Source: Haplomitrium mnioides
Taxonomy: Eukaryota; Marchantiophyta; Haplomitriopsida; Calobryales
Assembly (NCBI GenBank): GCA_049999725.1
Contig: JBNGIS010018921.1
Coordinates: 1-64,000, forward strand
Length of the DNA: 64,000 nucleotides
Direction: 5' to 3'
Under the pieces are notes generated by a model. That model was not told where the DNA came from, searched no databases, and was given only the letters and a program-made list of their open reading frames with translations. Shown piece after piece: positions 1 through 10,477 of the stretch. The position numbers and the translations under genes were made by a program. Positions within the stretch are counted from its first letter, which is position 1, and every line of letters begins with the position of its first letter.

Positions 1-1200
1 CTGGTTCAAAGTAGCGGCTATTAATAGAGCTTTTATGCTCTATTCCACTATACACAAGAGTTATTTCGCAAAACTTTTTGTGATTTACTCACAGCTCGGC
101 CTCCACAAGTCTCTTTGTTGTAGCAACAAATAGATTAGTTTTATTTTTTAAATTTTTTTTCTCATTCAACAAATAGATTAGTTTTATTATTTATTTATTT
201 ATTCTGATTTTATCATAAAAAATGAAATTAAATTTCTCTCCTATAGACAAATCGGAACTCTTCTACTTCTATAAAATCCTCACACAACATAGCAGCAACA
301 AGCTCTCACTTCAGCTGGACCTCCAACTTCCTTCCATAAGATCTCTATATCTTGAAGTTCTCAATTAATTTTTCTCAAGCATAGAGCTTTCTTGCTCTGT
401 ACCACTATACACAAGAGTTATTTCTCAAGATTTACTCACAACTCGGCCTCCACAAGTCTCTTTGTTGTAGAAAAAAACTCACTCAATCGCGATTCTACTT
501 CTTATGATGCAGAAAAACAACCTCTTCCTTTCTTAGGATGCATTAACAAGATACAAGGTAAGACACAAGTGAATGTGTTTGCAAAATGAGTATGAGATGA
601 GTATAGCCTCTCTATTTATACAACTTTTACAATACCAACAATAGGCTGGATTTTTGTGTAGGTCCATTTCTAAATCTATGGGCTTGAATTAGTCATATGA
701 CGAAGTATTCCAACATGTGAAGTAGATTGTCGCTCATGTATGCACAATAACAACTCTATCACTGCATATTCGTGTTTATGTGCACAATGTGACTTTTCTT
801 TGTATACTCATGCATATTGAGTGTTTAACTTTTCTTTGTATGCTCATTCATACATAAGATTACATACCTTTTCTTNNNNNNNNNNATTCATACATAAGAT
901 TACATACCTTTTCTTTGTATGCTCATTCATACGATTGCATGGTCATATTACCTTTGCTTTGGATGCTCATACATATTTGGTGTTTAACTTTTCTTTGTAT
1001 GCTCATGTGTAGTATTGGATGGTAGTATGGCACTTTTGAGACCAAGGATCTATTTTACTTAGAAGCCTTACTTTATCATGTTCTCTCATGTGGCACCTCC
1101 AAAAAGCCTCCATGTGGCACACCTTGAAGTTGTCACATCATCACCTCTTAAAGTGCCTCTAAACTAGTTAGACTCTTAAACTAGCAAAACAAAACATTTA
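1..1200. repeat. Repeat-rich non-coding block
   Basis: There is no supportable gene here. Positions 1-20 match the terminus of a transposon family also seen near 49731, 59703 and 63058. A stretch around 30-122 recurs at about 380-471, both copies running from a shared ACTATACACAAGAG motif to TCTCTTTGTTGTAG. A smaller repeat (CAACAAATAGATTAG) occurs near 124 and 167. Positions 613-620 read TATAAATA on the minus strand, followed by GAGAGG, which resembles the TATA region of the minus-strand LTR at 60.8 kb, so part of this block may be an LTR remnant. From about 820 to 1010 a TTTTCTTTGTATGCTCATTCATAC-type unit is repeated several times. Confidence 0.6.
820..1010. repeat. Degenerate tandem repeat around a 10-N gap
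   Basis: A unit built on ACTTTTCTTTGTATGCTCAT is repeated about four times. The 30 bases before the 10-N gap (876-885) are the same as those directly after it. The gap may therefore be an unresolved overlap and not missing DNA. Confidence 0.6.
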
Positions 1201-1996
1201 GAGAGACATACTTTATAGAGTAAGCATGCTGCAGTAATTAGTGAGGAGGATGCAGTTCCTCAATTCCTAAGCATGTTGCAAGAATTAGTAAGGAGGATCA
1301 GGCAATTCATCTGTTCCACATTAGCAAAATTGTAAGCAGCAAAATTGTAAGCTGCCAATTTCCAACACCAATTGACACGAAGATGAGCCTCAATGAGACA
1401 ATGAGACAATTTGATTTCTTGGAGGGAATCGGCAGACAACTTGTGGAGGCACTTGATATGAACCAGGACCCCGTCTTCACAAGACTTTCCATTTCCATCG
1501 CTAGAACAGAATTTGGGTAGGGCCAAAGAACATGCCCCCATGTTTGTCTCTCACACAAGAGTTTGTTGCAGAATTTCAGGGACTGCATGTACAGTAAATA
1601 AGGAATTCTGTCAACCTCGCCTCTACACATCCCCTCAGGATCCTCACCTGGTGAGAAAATGAGTTCAAAAAGACACTTTGGACACATAGCATCGAACTCC
1701 CACGGAGTACTATTATACAAGTCTGGAACTGACAAGGTCTAAATACACCTATTGAAGATGGGAAGACTATGCTCTCAATCTCATGCTCCTCAACTATGGA
1801 TCGACGTCCCTCATTTGCTGATTATTCATTGTTGATCGCAGAAACAAAAGTGCATTGCTACTCAAAGAAGAAAAGTGTCCTGAGAATTGGTAGAGAATAA
1901 GTTTCACATGTGCACGTGAAAGTAGAAAAACGAGAGATTTGAAAAGGGATAGTGAAGGAGATTCTGAACGAGTCATTTCTTCTAGCGAGAGGGAAA

Positions 1997-2046
<50 letters not shown>

Positions 2047-2059
2047 TTTGCAGCGATGG
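1200..2059. other. Intergenic; unrecognised minus-strand ORFs
   Basis: Two overlapping minus-strand ORFs (1307-1735, 142 codons; 1260-1541, 93 codons) show no family I recognise. They overlap in different frames, and neither has a convincing start context or splice structure. I regard them as probable chance ORFs or relics. A (GA)n microsatellite lies at the right end, next to the peroxiredoxin pseudogene. Confidence 0.3.
1998..2041. repeat. (GA)n microsatellite
   Basis: An uninterrupted run of about 21 GA dinucleotides lies just past the stop codon of the minus-strand peroxiredoxin pseudogene. It explains the Ser/Leu and Arg/Glu runs in ORFs crossing it. Confidence 0.95.
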
Positions 2060-2686
2060 CTAAAGATTCGGTTGAGGAGTCAAGCGAATGTAACATTTTC
2101 CAGAGGGTACTTCGACCGTCTGGAATCCTTTGGGAAACTTTTTTTGTCGCTGCCTCATTAGAGAGAGATAACCTTGTCGCCCTGCTGCCACTTAACAGGA
2201 GTTGCAACACTGTACGTGCCAGTGAGCTGCAGAGAGTCGAAACCTCGTGGAAATTTCGCCCAGTCATGGCAGGATAAAGGATGGACAGCTTCAATTTCTT
2301 GTTTCGGACAAAAATATACACAGCGCGAGCTGTTAGAGGGATCCCGCTCGCATCCTTCGTCAGGGTCCAACATTCCAAACTGTACAACCAGATTTCGATT
2401 GGGCAACAATAGGGTAATCGACCTTGGACCCCGGAGTGTAACGTTGATCCATCCCCGGTGGGACTCCATATCGTTGCAGCTCACAGCAACAACCTTCACT
2501 CCGCGTTTCTCAAACCCAGGTAAAAACGCTCCCACAGAACCCAACTCCGTGGTGCACACAGGTGTGTAATCGTTGGTGTTCGAGAAGAGTATGGCCCACA
2601 GTCCTTCTATGTACTTATGAAAATCAAGACTACCGTGAGTCGATTCAGCCACGAACTCTGGTGCTGTCTCCTAATCTCAATGCCAT
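2060..2686 (-). pseudogene. PER1: 1-Cys peroxiredoxin pseudogene (intronless)
   Basis: The conceptual product matches 1-Cys peroxiredoxins (plant PER1 / animal PRDX6 type), enzymes that reduce peroxides with a single catalytic cysteine. The N-terminus begins MALRLGD. The signature DYTPVCTTELG with the peroxidatic Cys follows, then GFEKRGVKVVAVS, KLSILYPAMTGRNF, DSLQLTG and KFPKGFQTVEVPSGK, ending at TAG at 2060-2062. These blocks fall in different reading frames. There is a shift just after the N-terminal LGD, another after the DPDE block, one back before DSLQLTG, and one at an A-run before the PKGF block. Four frameshifts in about 630 bp mean it cannot make a full enzyme. The copy has no introns, whereas plant PER1 genes normally have them, so a processed retrocopy is likely. 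No poly-A tail is obvious, because a (GA)n run follows the stop. Confidence 0.85.
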
Positions 2687-3123
2687 TTCTCGAGCTCTAA
2701 CGTTTTTTGTCGTGGATTTGTTCAAGAATCACACAATTAAACCTCTGTCAACAAGAATCTGAAGCTTGCCTTTTGTCTCCTCTCCAATTTTCATCTTCAA
2801 TCTGCAACGTTTACACCTCATTTGCACCGCGACATGACCCACGACTCCAATGGAATATGATGCACCACAGCGCAGCCTCCCACTACAAAGCCGAAATTGC
2901 GATTAATCGTATATATCAATCAAAATAATAGAAAACACTTCAGGTATAGAGTTTGTCTTCTCTCTTTACAAGGTAGGCGACATTGTCAAGAGACAGTAAA
3001 AATAAGTTAGTAAAAGGTGACGTAGTTACTCTTAATGCTAACTAGAGTTAGGGGTAGGTGAAAGAGCCTACATTGTGGAGGAGTGCTTAGGAGCTGCATT
3101 CTGCACTCCAGACGTCCGAAGCT
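2687..3123. other. Intergenic, upstream of prenylcysteine oxidase
   Basis: No coding signal is seen. The stretch probably contains the promoter and 5'UTR of the plus-strand gene starting at 3124. I could not fix a TATA box. Confidence 0.4.
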
Positions 3124-5058
3124 ATGGGGACTTGGAATGCGCTAATTGTCATAGTGCTGTTGGCAGTGGCGGGGCAAGTATGCAGGGGTGAGAAAGTATG
3201 CATCGTTGGAAGTGGAATTGGAGGAGCTTCTGCTGCTTATGTCCTTGAAAGTCTCTCATCTTCTCCTCTTGAAATTCATATTTATGAGCAGCATGATCGC
3301 GTTGGAGGCCGCTTGGCCGTGGTGCAACTTGGAGTGGATTGGTTTGAATCCGGAGGATCCATTATTCACCAAAAAAATGCGCTCATGATCTCCTACGCGG
3401 ACTTGCTTCACTTGAAGCGAGTGACGTCTGAGGACGATGACAACTTTGGAATTTGGAACGGTAACGAAATTGTTTTCAGTACATCGAAACCCGGTGTCTC
3501 GTTCATCTCCAGGAAGATGACCAAGATTTGGAACTCATTGGCGTTGTTTTGGCGTTACGGCATGAACCTCTTTAAGATGCAGTCGCTTGTAAATGTAAGT
3601 CTTCCTTATTTCTTGACCCAAATTATGCAAGTCGAGGAGCAGGTACAGCAGAGAATTTTATCTGGCATGAGCCGTCTATGGGATTGGGAATGTTTCATAA
3701 ATGAATATCGTAGAGTCTTCAATTTTGGCTCGTTAGTAATGCAACAACTCGTGATCTTAGCCAACAATAAGCGTTGATTACTGTTCTTTTTGGTGTGTCC
3801 AGAAATTTCTTCAGCGCTTTATGAAGCTCTACAGTGTGGATCTTCCAGTTTTTGATTCAGTCGAGGACTTGCTCAGATCAATAGGCCTCTTCAATACTAC
3901 GCAGAAAACACTTCGGCAGGAGCTCGAATCCTACGGCATAGATTCTCGCTTGACTGATGAACTTATAACGGTGAGTGGCAGGGTTTTCTGTTCTCATAGG
4001 AAAAATATGAAGGTAAAACTATGTGCACGAAGTCTAATGGGAAATATTGTGTACGTACACACTGCCACCAATGTTGCTTGACTGTCCATAGTCAGTGCTG
4101 TCAGTTAGGGTTCCTAAGCTTCCCTTCCTAAAAAAATGAATAACTGGCAGCTCTAGTTTTTGTTCGCAGGTGATAATGAGAATCAATTATAATCAAAACG
4201 TGAACATCAGTGGACTTGCTGGCTCCGTCTCTCTGGCTGGGTCTGGAGGAGACCTATGGCATGTAGAAGGAGGCAATTGGAGGATTCCCGAAGGCTTAAT
4301 CAAAATTACCAATGCATCCTTGCACCTCAATGAGAAAGTTTTGTCTGTTACATCAGTGGATGGTGTTTATGATGTCGGACTTTCTTCAGGCAAAATTGCT
4401 AAATGTGGTTCAGTTATCATTGCCACTCCTCTGGATGAGGAAAGCATCGAATTTAAGCCACCTGTTGAATATCCGAAGAGGTCATTACAACATACACATA
4501 CAACATTTGTCCGTGGGCTTGTGAATCCGGTATCCCTCTGTCTCTCAATTCAATTCAGTTTGGTCCAATTCTCAGCTGTGTACTTGCTCTACTCGGCCAG
4601 TAGGCTTGTTATGATTCAAAAAATCAAGAGGAGAAAACCAGCTCATCGAACAAGGGTACCAGAAATGTAGTAGCAGATAACGCATACATCAGACTGTCTA
4701 TTTCCTTCTGCCTGATAATGAGAAATGATCGACTACAAACAACGTGGTATTACATATTCTGGGAACAAAGTTTCTATCTTAGCGTGATTCCTCTATCTCC
4801 TGAAAGGAATGAACGCTTCGATTTCCGTTGTCTTTCAGTCCCTGTGTTGTTTCCTGGTTGGCTAGTTCTTTTGGTTTCCTTCCCTTGCAGTCCCTGCCGC
4901 TTTGTAATCTATTTTGTCCCTTGCAGCTCTTGGACCAGGCACGTCGTCACTACGTAGTTTCCCTTGGACCACAAGTGTGGTTTGTGATTGGTATATATAT
5001 TCGTTATATTTAATTTCAGTAGTATGAAGAAACTAACGGGAATCCAGGAGAATCTTAG

Positions 5059-5104
<46 letters not shown>

Positions 5105-6490
5105 CACTTTGGACGGTAGGACATTTAAGTAAACAGTGAAATTCTTGGCTGCCCTGTAGTCCCTATTGCCCGAGGGTTGGTTTGGACTTTAGTTTCTACT
5201 TTAGTCTAGCGTGTATGTCAGCGCTTGCACTCTCCCTTTTGTCACTCCCTCCTACCGGCGTTCGTCTTTTGAGCCTCAGTTGCTTGGGTGAGTTTGATAC
5301 CTAATCAAAGCCCGTGGTAAACTTGCGTAGTATATTGTCCATACTGTGCAGTGAAAGAAAAACACTATTGTGTATCACTGCTCTGCTCTGTATTTTTTCC
5401 GATCGATTGATTGATTTATGCTTGTTCTCTCAGTTACTATGTTAGTACGTTCCCTCTTCAGATTAGATCAACTTGATAATCTATGCTTACCTCTACCTGA
5501 GTTTGTGAAGTATGGAGTTTTCTCAAGTCATATAAGGGCATATAAATTCTGTTCTCCTGACCTGCTTTCCTTTCGAGTTCCCAACTTTCTAAGACTGCAG
5601 GTCTGCCATCCCCCAATACAATCTGAAATGTATGGGACTTTTGTCTTACTCTCTTTAGATACAGTATCACATGAAGGTCTTCCATCAATGCCATTGAAAG
5701 CCAGAATGGACAAAGTAGAATCATGGGTACCCTTGAAACTATTGAAAGGGATTAAGGTGTGCTCACAAGCCACATGATCGTCAGATATCTGGCTAGAAGA
5801 TTTTATATGTTTATATTGTATTGGTTCAAGTTACCGAGTTGAAGTATCCCCTGTGAAGGGTTGTTTGGGGAAAATGTATCCTCATTCTAAACTCGTTTGG
5901 GGAAAACTTTATCCTTATTCTAAACTTGTTTGCGGCTGAATGTATAACAGGAGTACTTCGGCTTGAAATCGGCTGGAGATGTGCCTGCTTTAATTGGCAC
6001 AATGGAAGATCCGTTGATTCCATTTTCTTCCATATCAGTTTTGAAAGAATATAGTGATTTGGACAATGCCTACAAGGTCTTCTCGCGGGCCCCCCTGTCA
6101 GAAAACGTTTTGGATCAAATTTTCAGGTAGTTTGGACATCATAATTTTAAGAAAAGCTTTCATTTCCGGAGTTCTACTAGCACACTAAAAGGGCTTGCTG
6201 CTATGATATTTCCCCTTCGATATTTCTATTTGCAATTGGCTCTTAAAGTAACTAAATTCTTTGGTTTGAACTGCAGAATCAGGAATAGTACAATTCCTGT
6301 TGATTGGGCAGCCTATCCTCACTATACACCTCCAGAACAGTTTGCTCCCTTCATTCTTGATGGGCATCGCCTCTATTACATCAATGGTTTTGAAAGTGCA
6401 GCAAGTGCAATGGAGTGTAGTGCAGTTGCAGCAAAAAATGTTGCCAGACTAGTTCTCTCAAAGCTGAATACTATGCGTGAAGTTCTGTAG
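3124..6490 (+). CDS. FCLY: Prenylcysteine oxidase / farnesylcysteine lyase
   Basis: FAD-dependent thioether oxidase that cleaves farnesyl- or geranylgeranyl-cysteine released when prenylated proteins are degraded, giving free cysteine, the prenyl aldehyde and H2O2. I assemble five exons: 3124-3594, 3803-3970, 4170-4529, 5951-6126 and 6277-6490. All junctions are GT-AG and in frame, giving 462 residues, close to the usual family length of about 500. Residues 1-22 form a hydrophobic signal peptide, as expected for a vacuolar or secretory enzyme. The FAD-binding Rossmann motif GSGIGG lies at 29-34 and the RVGGR motif at 59-63. The C-terminal part contains the family blocks EYFGLKSAGD, VDWAAYPHY and YINGFESAASAMECSAVAAKN. 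The third intron (1,421 bp) is much longer than the others and holds a (TC)n microsatellite. The gene looks intact. Confidence 0.9.
5059..5101. repeat. (TC)n microsatellite in FCLY intron 3
   Basis: About 21 uninterrupted TC dinucleotides, non-coding, within the long third intron of the prenylcysteine oxidase gene. Confidence 0.95.
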
Positions 6491-7121
6491 ATTTTGTTTG
6501 ACTTAGTCAGGGTTGAAAATGTGACCTGTAAATAAACGGAAAAGTGCTGTATATTAGGCAGTCCTTGGAATAAGTATTGCTGTAAGAGGGTTTCTCGTTT
6601 TGGGAAATACCATAGCATCTAGGAAAGGTCGTTGAAAAGTTATGCTGCATAAAGGTAGGATACGAAAATGCCAGAACATATTGTAGATGGATTTATGAAG
6701 TGGAAAGTTCAAAATTGGATTCGCGCTTGAGATGCGGGAAATCTGTTCCTCATGACGTTTCAAATTTTGTCTCGTGTTCAAAGTTCAAACTGTATTCAAA
6801 ATTTGCTGCTCGCTGCTGTTCTAAAAGTGGAGATGGTTGTTGAAAACGAGGAATACGTTGCAGCAACCAACCATTTTAGGTTTGAAAGTTTGAAAATCGA
6901 AATTTGAAATGGGGAAGGAAGGGGGGAGGGAGAGAGGGAAGCAGAAGATGGATCTTTAGCTTTTTAGATTTGAATTCAAAGCTTGGGATCGATACAACGG
7001 CTCTGTGTTCAGCTTCCTAAAATGCAGCGGGGGTGGCAGTTTGAATCATTCGCGAGGGAGAATAGAATTACTCAGTGTTTTTGTTTGCGATGGATATTTG
7101 AGGCAGGAGTGACTGAGAATT
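6491..7121. other. Intergenic: 3'UTR of FCLY and upstream region of next gene
   Basis: An AATAAA-like signal (AAATAAAC near 6530) lies shortly after the FCLY stop. Purine-rich GGGAGGGAGAGAGGGAA sequence near 6920 precedes the next plus-strand gene. No additional gene is seen. Confidence 0.4.
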
Positions 7122-10119
7122 ATGATGTGCGTGGATGTGTGCAAAAGAAGTCAGAGGGAAGAAGAAGAGGACGAAGGCGACCGTGGTCGGATGAAATCGC
7201 TTGCGCAATTCAACAACAGCAAGCACGAATCTGTGCAACCCGGTCATTTCCGTGAAAGGAAAAGAGTCAAGTCGTCGAGTTCTTTTCAACGAGGGAGGTG
7301 GTTGGATTCGTCTTGCTCCCGGGNNNNNNNNNNNNNNNNNNNNNNNNNNNNNNNNNNNNNNNNNNNNNNNNNNNNNNNNNNNNNNNNNNNNNNNNNNNNN
7401 NNNNNNNNNNNNNNNNNNNNNNNTCCATCCACGACGGTGAAGTCGGTATCAGCTGAGAAAGTATTTTTGAATAATTCTTCGTTTACTTCTGTAGAGAACA
7501 TTTCTCCTAACTTAGAACCCGTCCCCTTCAATGCATATCCATTTTCAACCCAGAGACTTAGAAATAGGTTCGTGGAGAATCGAATTCCTGCCTCCTCGGA
7601 GAATCCATTCGATAATAGTTCAGGTGATAGGATGTCACACGACCGTGAGCAGGATACGCTACAATCACGAATGGATTCAGGCGGGATAAACCTTAAAGGT
7701 GATGGCTCCTCTGAGTATTTGGAAAAGCAAGATAACAGGGGTTTTGTTGCAGAAAATGTTGCCCAAGTCGAGCTTCAATTGCGATGCGCAAGCCGAGTCG
7801 ATCACACTCATCTTGCCTCCGAACCGAACCCGCTGGAGATCTCTGGGAATCAGGTATTATCAGGTCAGCTTTGTGCTGCACCCGGTTACCGTTCACCATT
7901 GATTGATACAGCCAAGGCGTCTCCTGCCAAAGCGGTAAGGTGTAACATAGGATCTGTTCTACTGCAAAAAGTCGAACAGAATTCTCCACAGTCCTCCCGG
8001 GGGAAGGAAGCCAAGGCCAATCTGCCATCAGGCCAATCACATTTTGCAAATAGCCAATTTCTTGAGTTAATGGTTCCTAGTAGCGTAGCCCTTGTGCTTG
8101 GGTCTAGAGCAGAGAGTGGGCAACACTGCATACCGAGGAATGATCCCGATGATGAGGATAATAATCTCCTTCTGACTGTTGATGAACCCATCACCAACTC
8201 GGGTGAGCATGCTTGTAATGCAGAATCTTCCCTCAGGATTTCTTCTAGTGCACTCGAAACGTATGGTACCCTTGGACATCAAGTCAGGCCGAGGCGCGCC
8301 GCTCGACAGGTGCAACACGAGCGGATGCTAGCAAAAATTCAAAGTGGACATTTTTCGCAGATCTCGAAGGGAAAGTGCGGGGGTGAGGAACGTCACATCT
8401 TAAATCGGGCACGAGAGAGTGATCAGAAAAGCTCGCTGGATCGCACAGTTAATGGTAGTAACTGTAGAGAAAAAGTAAGGCGTCAGAGGGGTGTTAAAAA
8501 GGCGCAACAAGATCTCTCAAGAGCCAAAGATAGGATCAGGGATGGTGGGAAGTTTCATGCACTGTCCGAGCCAAGTGGGTTGCTGGGACAGTTCAACCCT
8601 GGTATAATGCAAAGAGTTCGGAACAGTGAACAAATTCAGGCCATTCTTGGAGCACTTGTGGGCTCCTCCGCGTTGGGTCCAGCCGAGGTCCTGAAGGGGA
8701 ACCTGCAAGTCTCTCAATCTGTGAACCAGTTGAAACCTACAATTGAGGAGCACGATGTCAATATATGTGCAGTTCAGTCGGGAGAGCAGACTTCTGTCCA
8801 CGATTCGGCGATAATGGAAGATAGGCAGGTACAAGGCAATGCAGAAATTGTCGAACGTGAAAATCCTAGGCCTATCACCTCTATGGGAATTGTAGAGAAT
8901 CCAAAGCAAGAGCATTGTAGAGGTGAAATGTTTAGAGACGGTGACAGTGCCCAGAACAAGAGGGAGGCAGAATTGTCAGCCAAGCTAACAAACGAAACGA
9001 TGTCGCTTGTATCACCAGACACTTCCTGTGCAGGTATTGAATTACACTTTTTGTATGTTGAATTACACGTTATATGAATAACGCATTTGGAGACCAGGAT
9101 TGCAAATGACAAGTGACACTCTTTTGATTCTTTTGGCTGATGGAAAACCAACTCACTTGTCCAGCTGCAGATTTAGCGTCGCGTTGGCTGGAGCTTCTAA
9201 TTCTTGACATTAAGGGTCGTTTATCAGGTATCTATTTACTGCTCAAAGTTCGTGATTGTTGCATGGTCATCGTTCAGGCACTGCGTGATTTGTGATACTC
9301 ACGTCATTTCTTCCTTTTGCGCAGCACTTAAACGAAGCAGACGCAGAGTAAGGAGCGTTCTTGTATCTGAGCAGCTGGACTTTCTCAATGCAAGTCGAGA
9401 TCCGTCCTCTCGGTCTATGGATCAGTCTGCAACCAGAAAAGAGGATTTTCTAGCCACTTCGAGAGGTCAAGGTTGTGTGACTGAGCATCTGAAACAACAA
9501 GCATTTCAGCAGTTGGACAGATGGCGAGCCTTGTTCACAAATATGGATGGTGTGCTCTGTCTGGAAGCCACTAAGCTTGTGAGTGTTGAAGCTGGAATTG
9601 GTTTGTTTTCGAGGTTCTTTCTAATAGCTTGTTGCTGAATTGGCATACCTGTCATGGCATCTGGTTTTTGGGTGGCCTCCTCTCCGCCTAGCCAGTGGCG
9701 CTGTAGCAAGGCTCTTGCAAGGTTTTAATTTGTAATGTAAATGACCTGACCACTTCCTTTGCAGGAGAGTTGGTTATGGCAAATCCGTCAGATGCAAAAT
9801 TTTTGCCAGGGGGCACCAAATGAAGCAGATCCCAGCCCTGAAAACGTAAAAGCTGCCTGTGGATGGGATGTTCCTTCGAGTTCTGGGAGGGGAGCTGGAA
9901 ATCATCCCCCAGATAATAACTGTTCTGAGCAATTAACCAGGTAAGAGGTGGCTTTGAAATGAGTTGTCTAGCAAGGTACCATGTCCTCGTTGTGTTTCTA
10001 ACCACACAACTGATGTGTGCAGGCCCCTATGTATGGCAATTGAGAAGGAGCTTGCCGTTGCGGCATCAGCGGCCTCTATTTTATCGACAGCCAACCTCAC
10101 TCAAATCATGAATTCATGA
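7122..10119 (+). CDS. Uncharacterised plant protein with conserved C-terminal helical region
   Basis: Five exons join in frame with GT-AG junctions: 7122-9033, 9171-9227, 9325-9578, 9765-9940 and 10023-10119. They give about 831 residues, of which 34 are hidden by the 100-N gap at 7324-7423, so frame continuity across the gap is assumed. The first ATG (7122) is followed by another in frame at 7191, and either could start translation. The long first exon encodes a low-complexity, polar, probably disordered region with basic patches (RPRRAARQVQHERML; KVRRQRGVKKAQ), which hints at a nuclear or nucleic-acid-associated role. Exons 2-4 encode blocks DLASRWLELLILDIKGRL, LKRSRRRVRSVL and LDRWRALFTNMD, which I recall from uncharacterised proteins of other plants. 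No enzyme motif is visible, so no function is assigned. Confidence 0.7.
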
Positions 10120-10477
10120 TCCATCGATGGACGTTGCTGTATGGAAATAAAAAGTTCACCCAAAGGTGAAAGAGTTAAAGTAAAAAACGTGTGGATTCAT
10201 GCAAACACCCAGTGAGCAATCTTGGCACACTTTCTGTATCATAGCAAAAACAAGCTTCAATCATAATTCCTCCACGAGAAAACATTTCAACCAATCTATC
10301 TAACCCATGAAACCAGATTTATGAATGCCTTTTCAGCTTCTTCCTTGCCTGCGTAAACCCTAAAACCCTGGGCAAGGAAAAGAGAAACGTGCTGCGGCAC
10401 TGGGACAGCGACAATTCTGTATTAAAGGTTTGGGAAATCTATTTGTTAGTCGAATATTAGTGACGATTTTTGGAGCG
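10120..10477. other. Intergenic spacer
   Basis: Short spacer between two plus-strand genes. An AATAAAAAG signal near 10147 probably ends the upstream transcript. No other feature is seen. Confidence 0.4.

Noticed and set aside
2174-2569. A 131-codon plus-strand ORF.
   Set aside because: It is the antisense shadow of the peroxiredoxin pseudogene.
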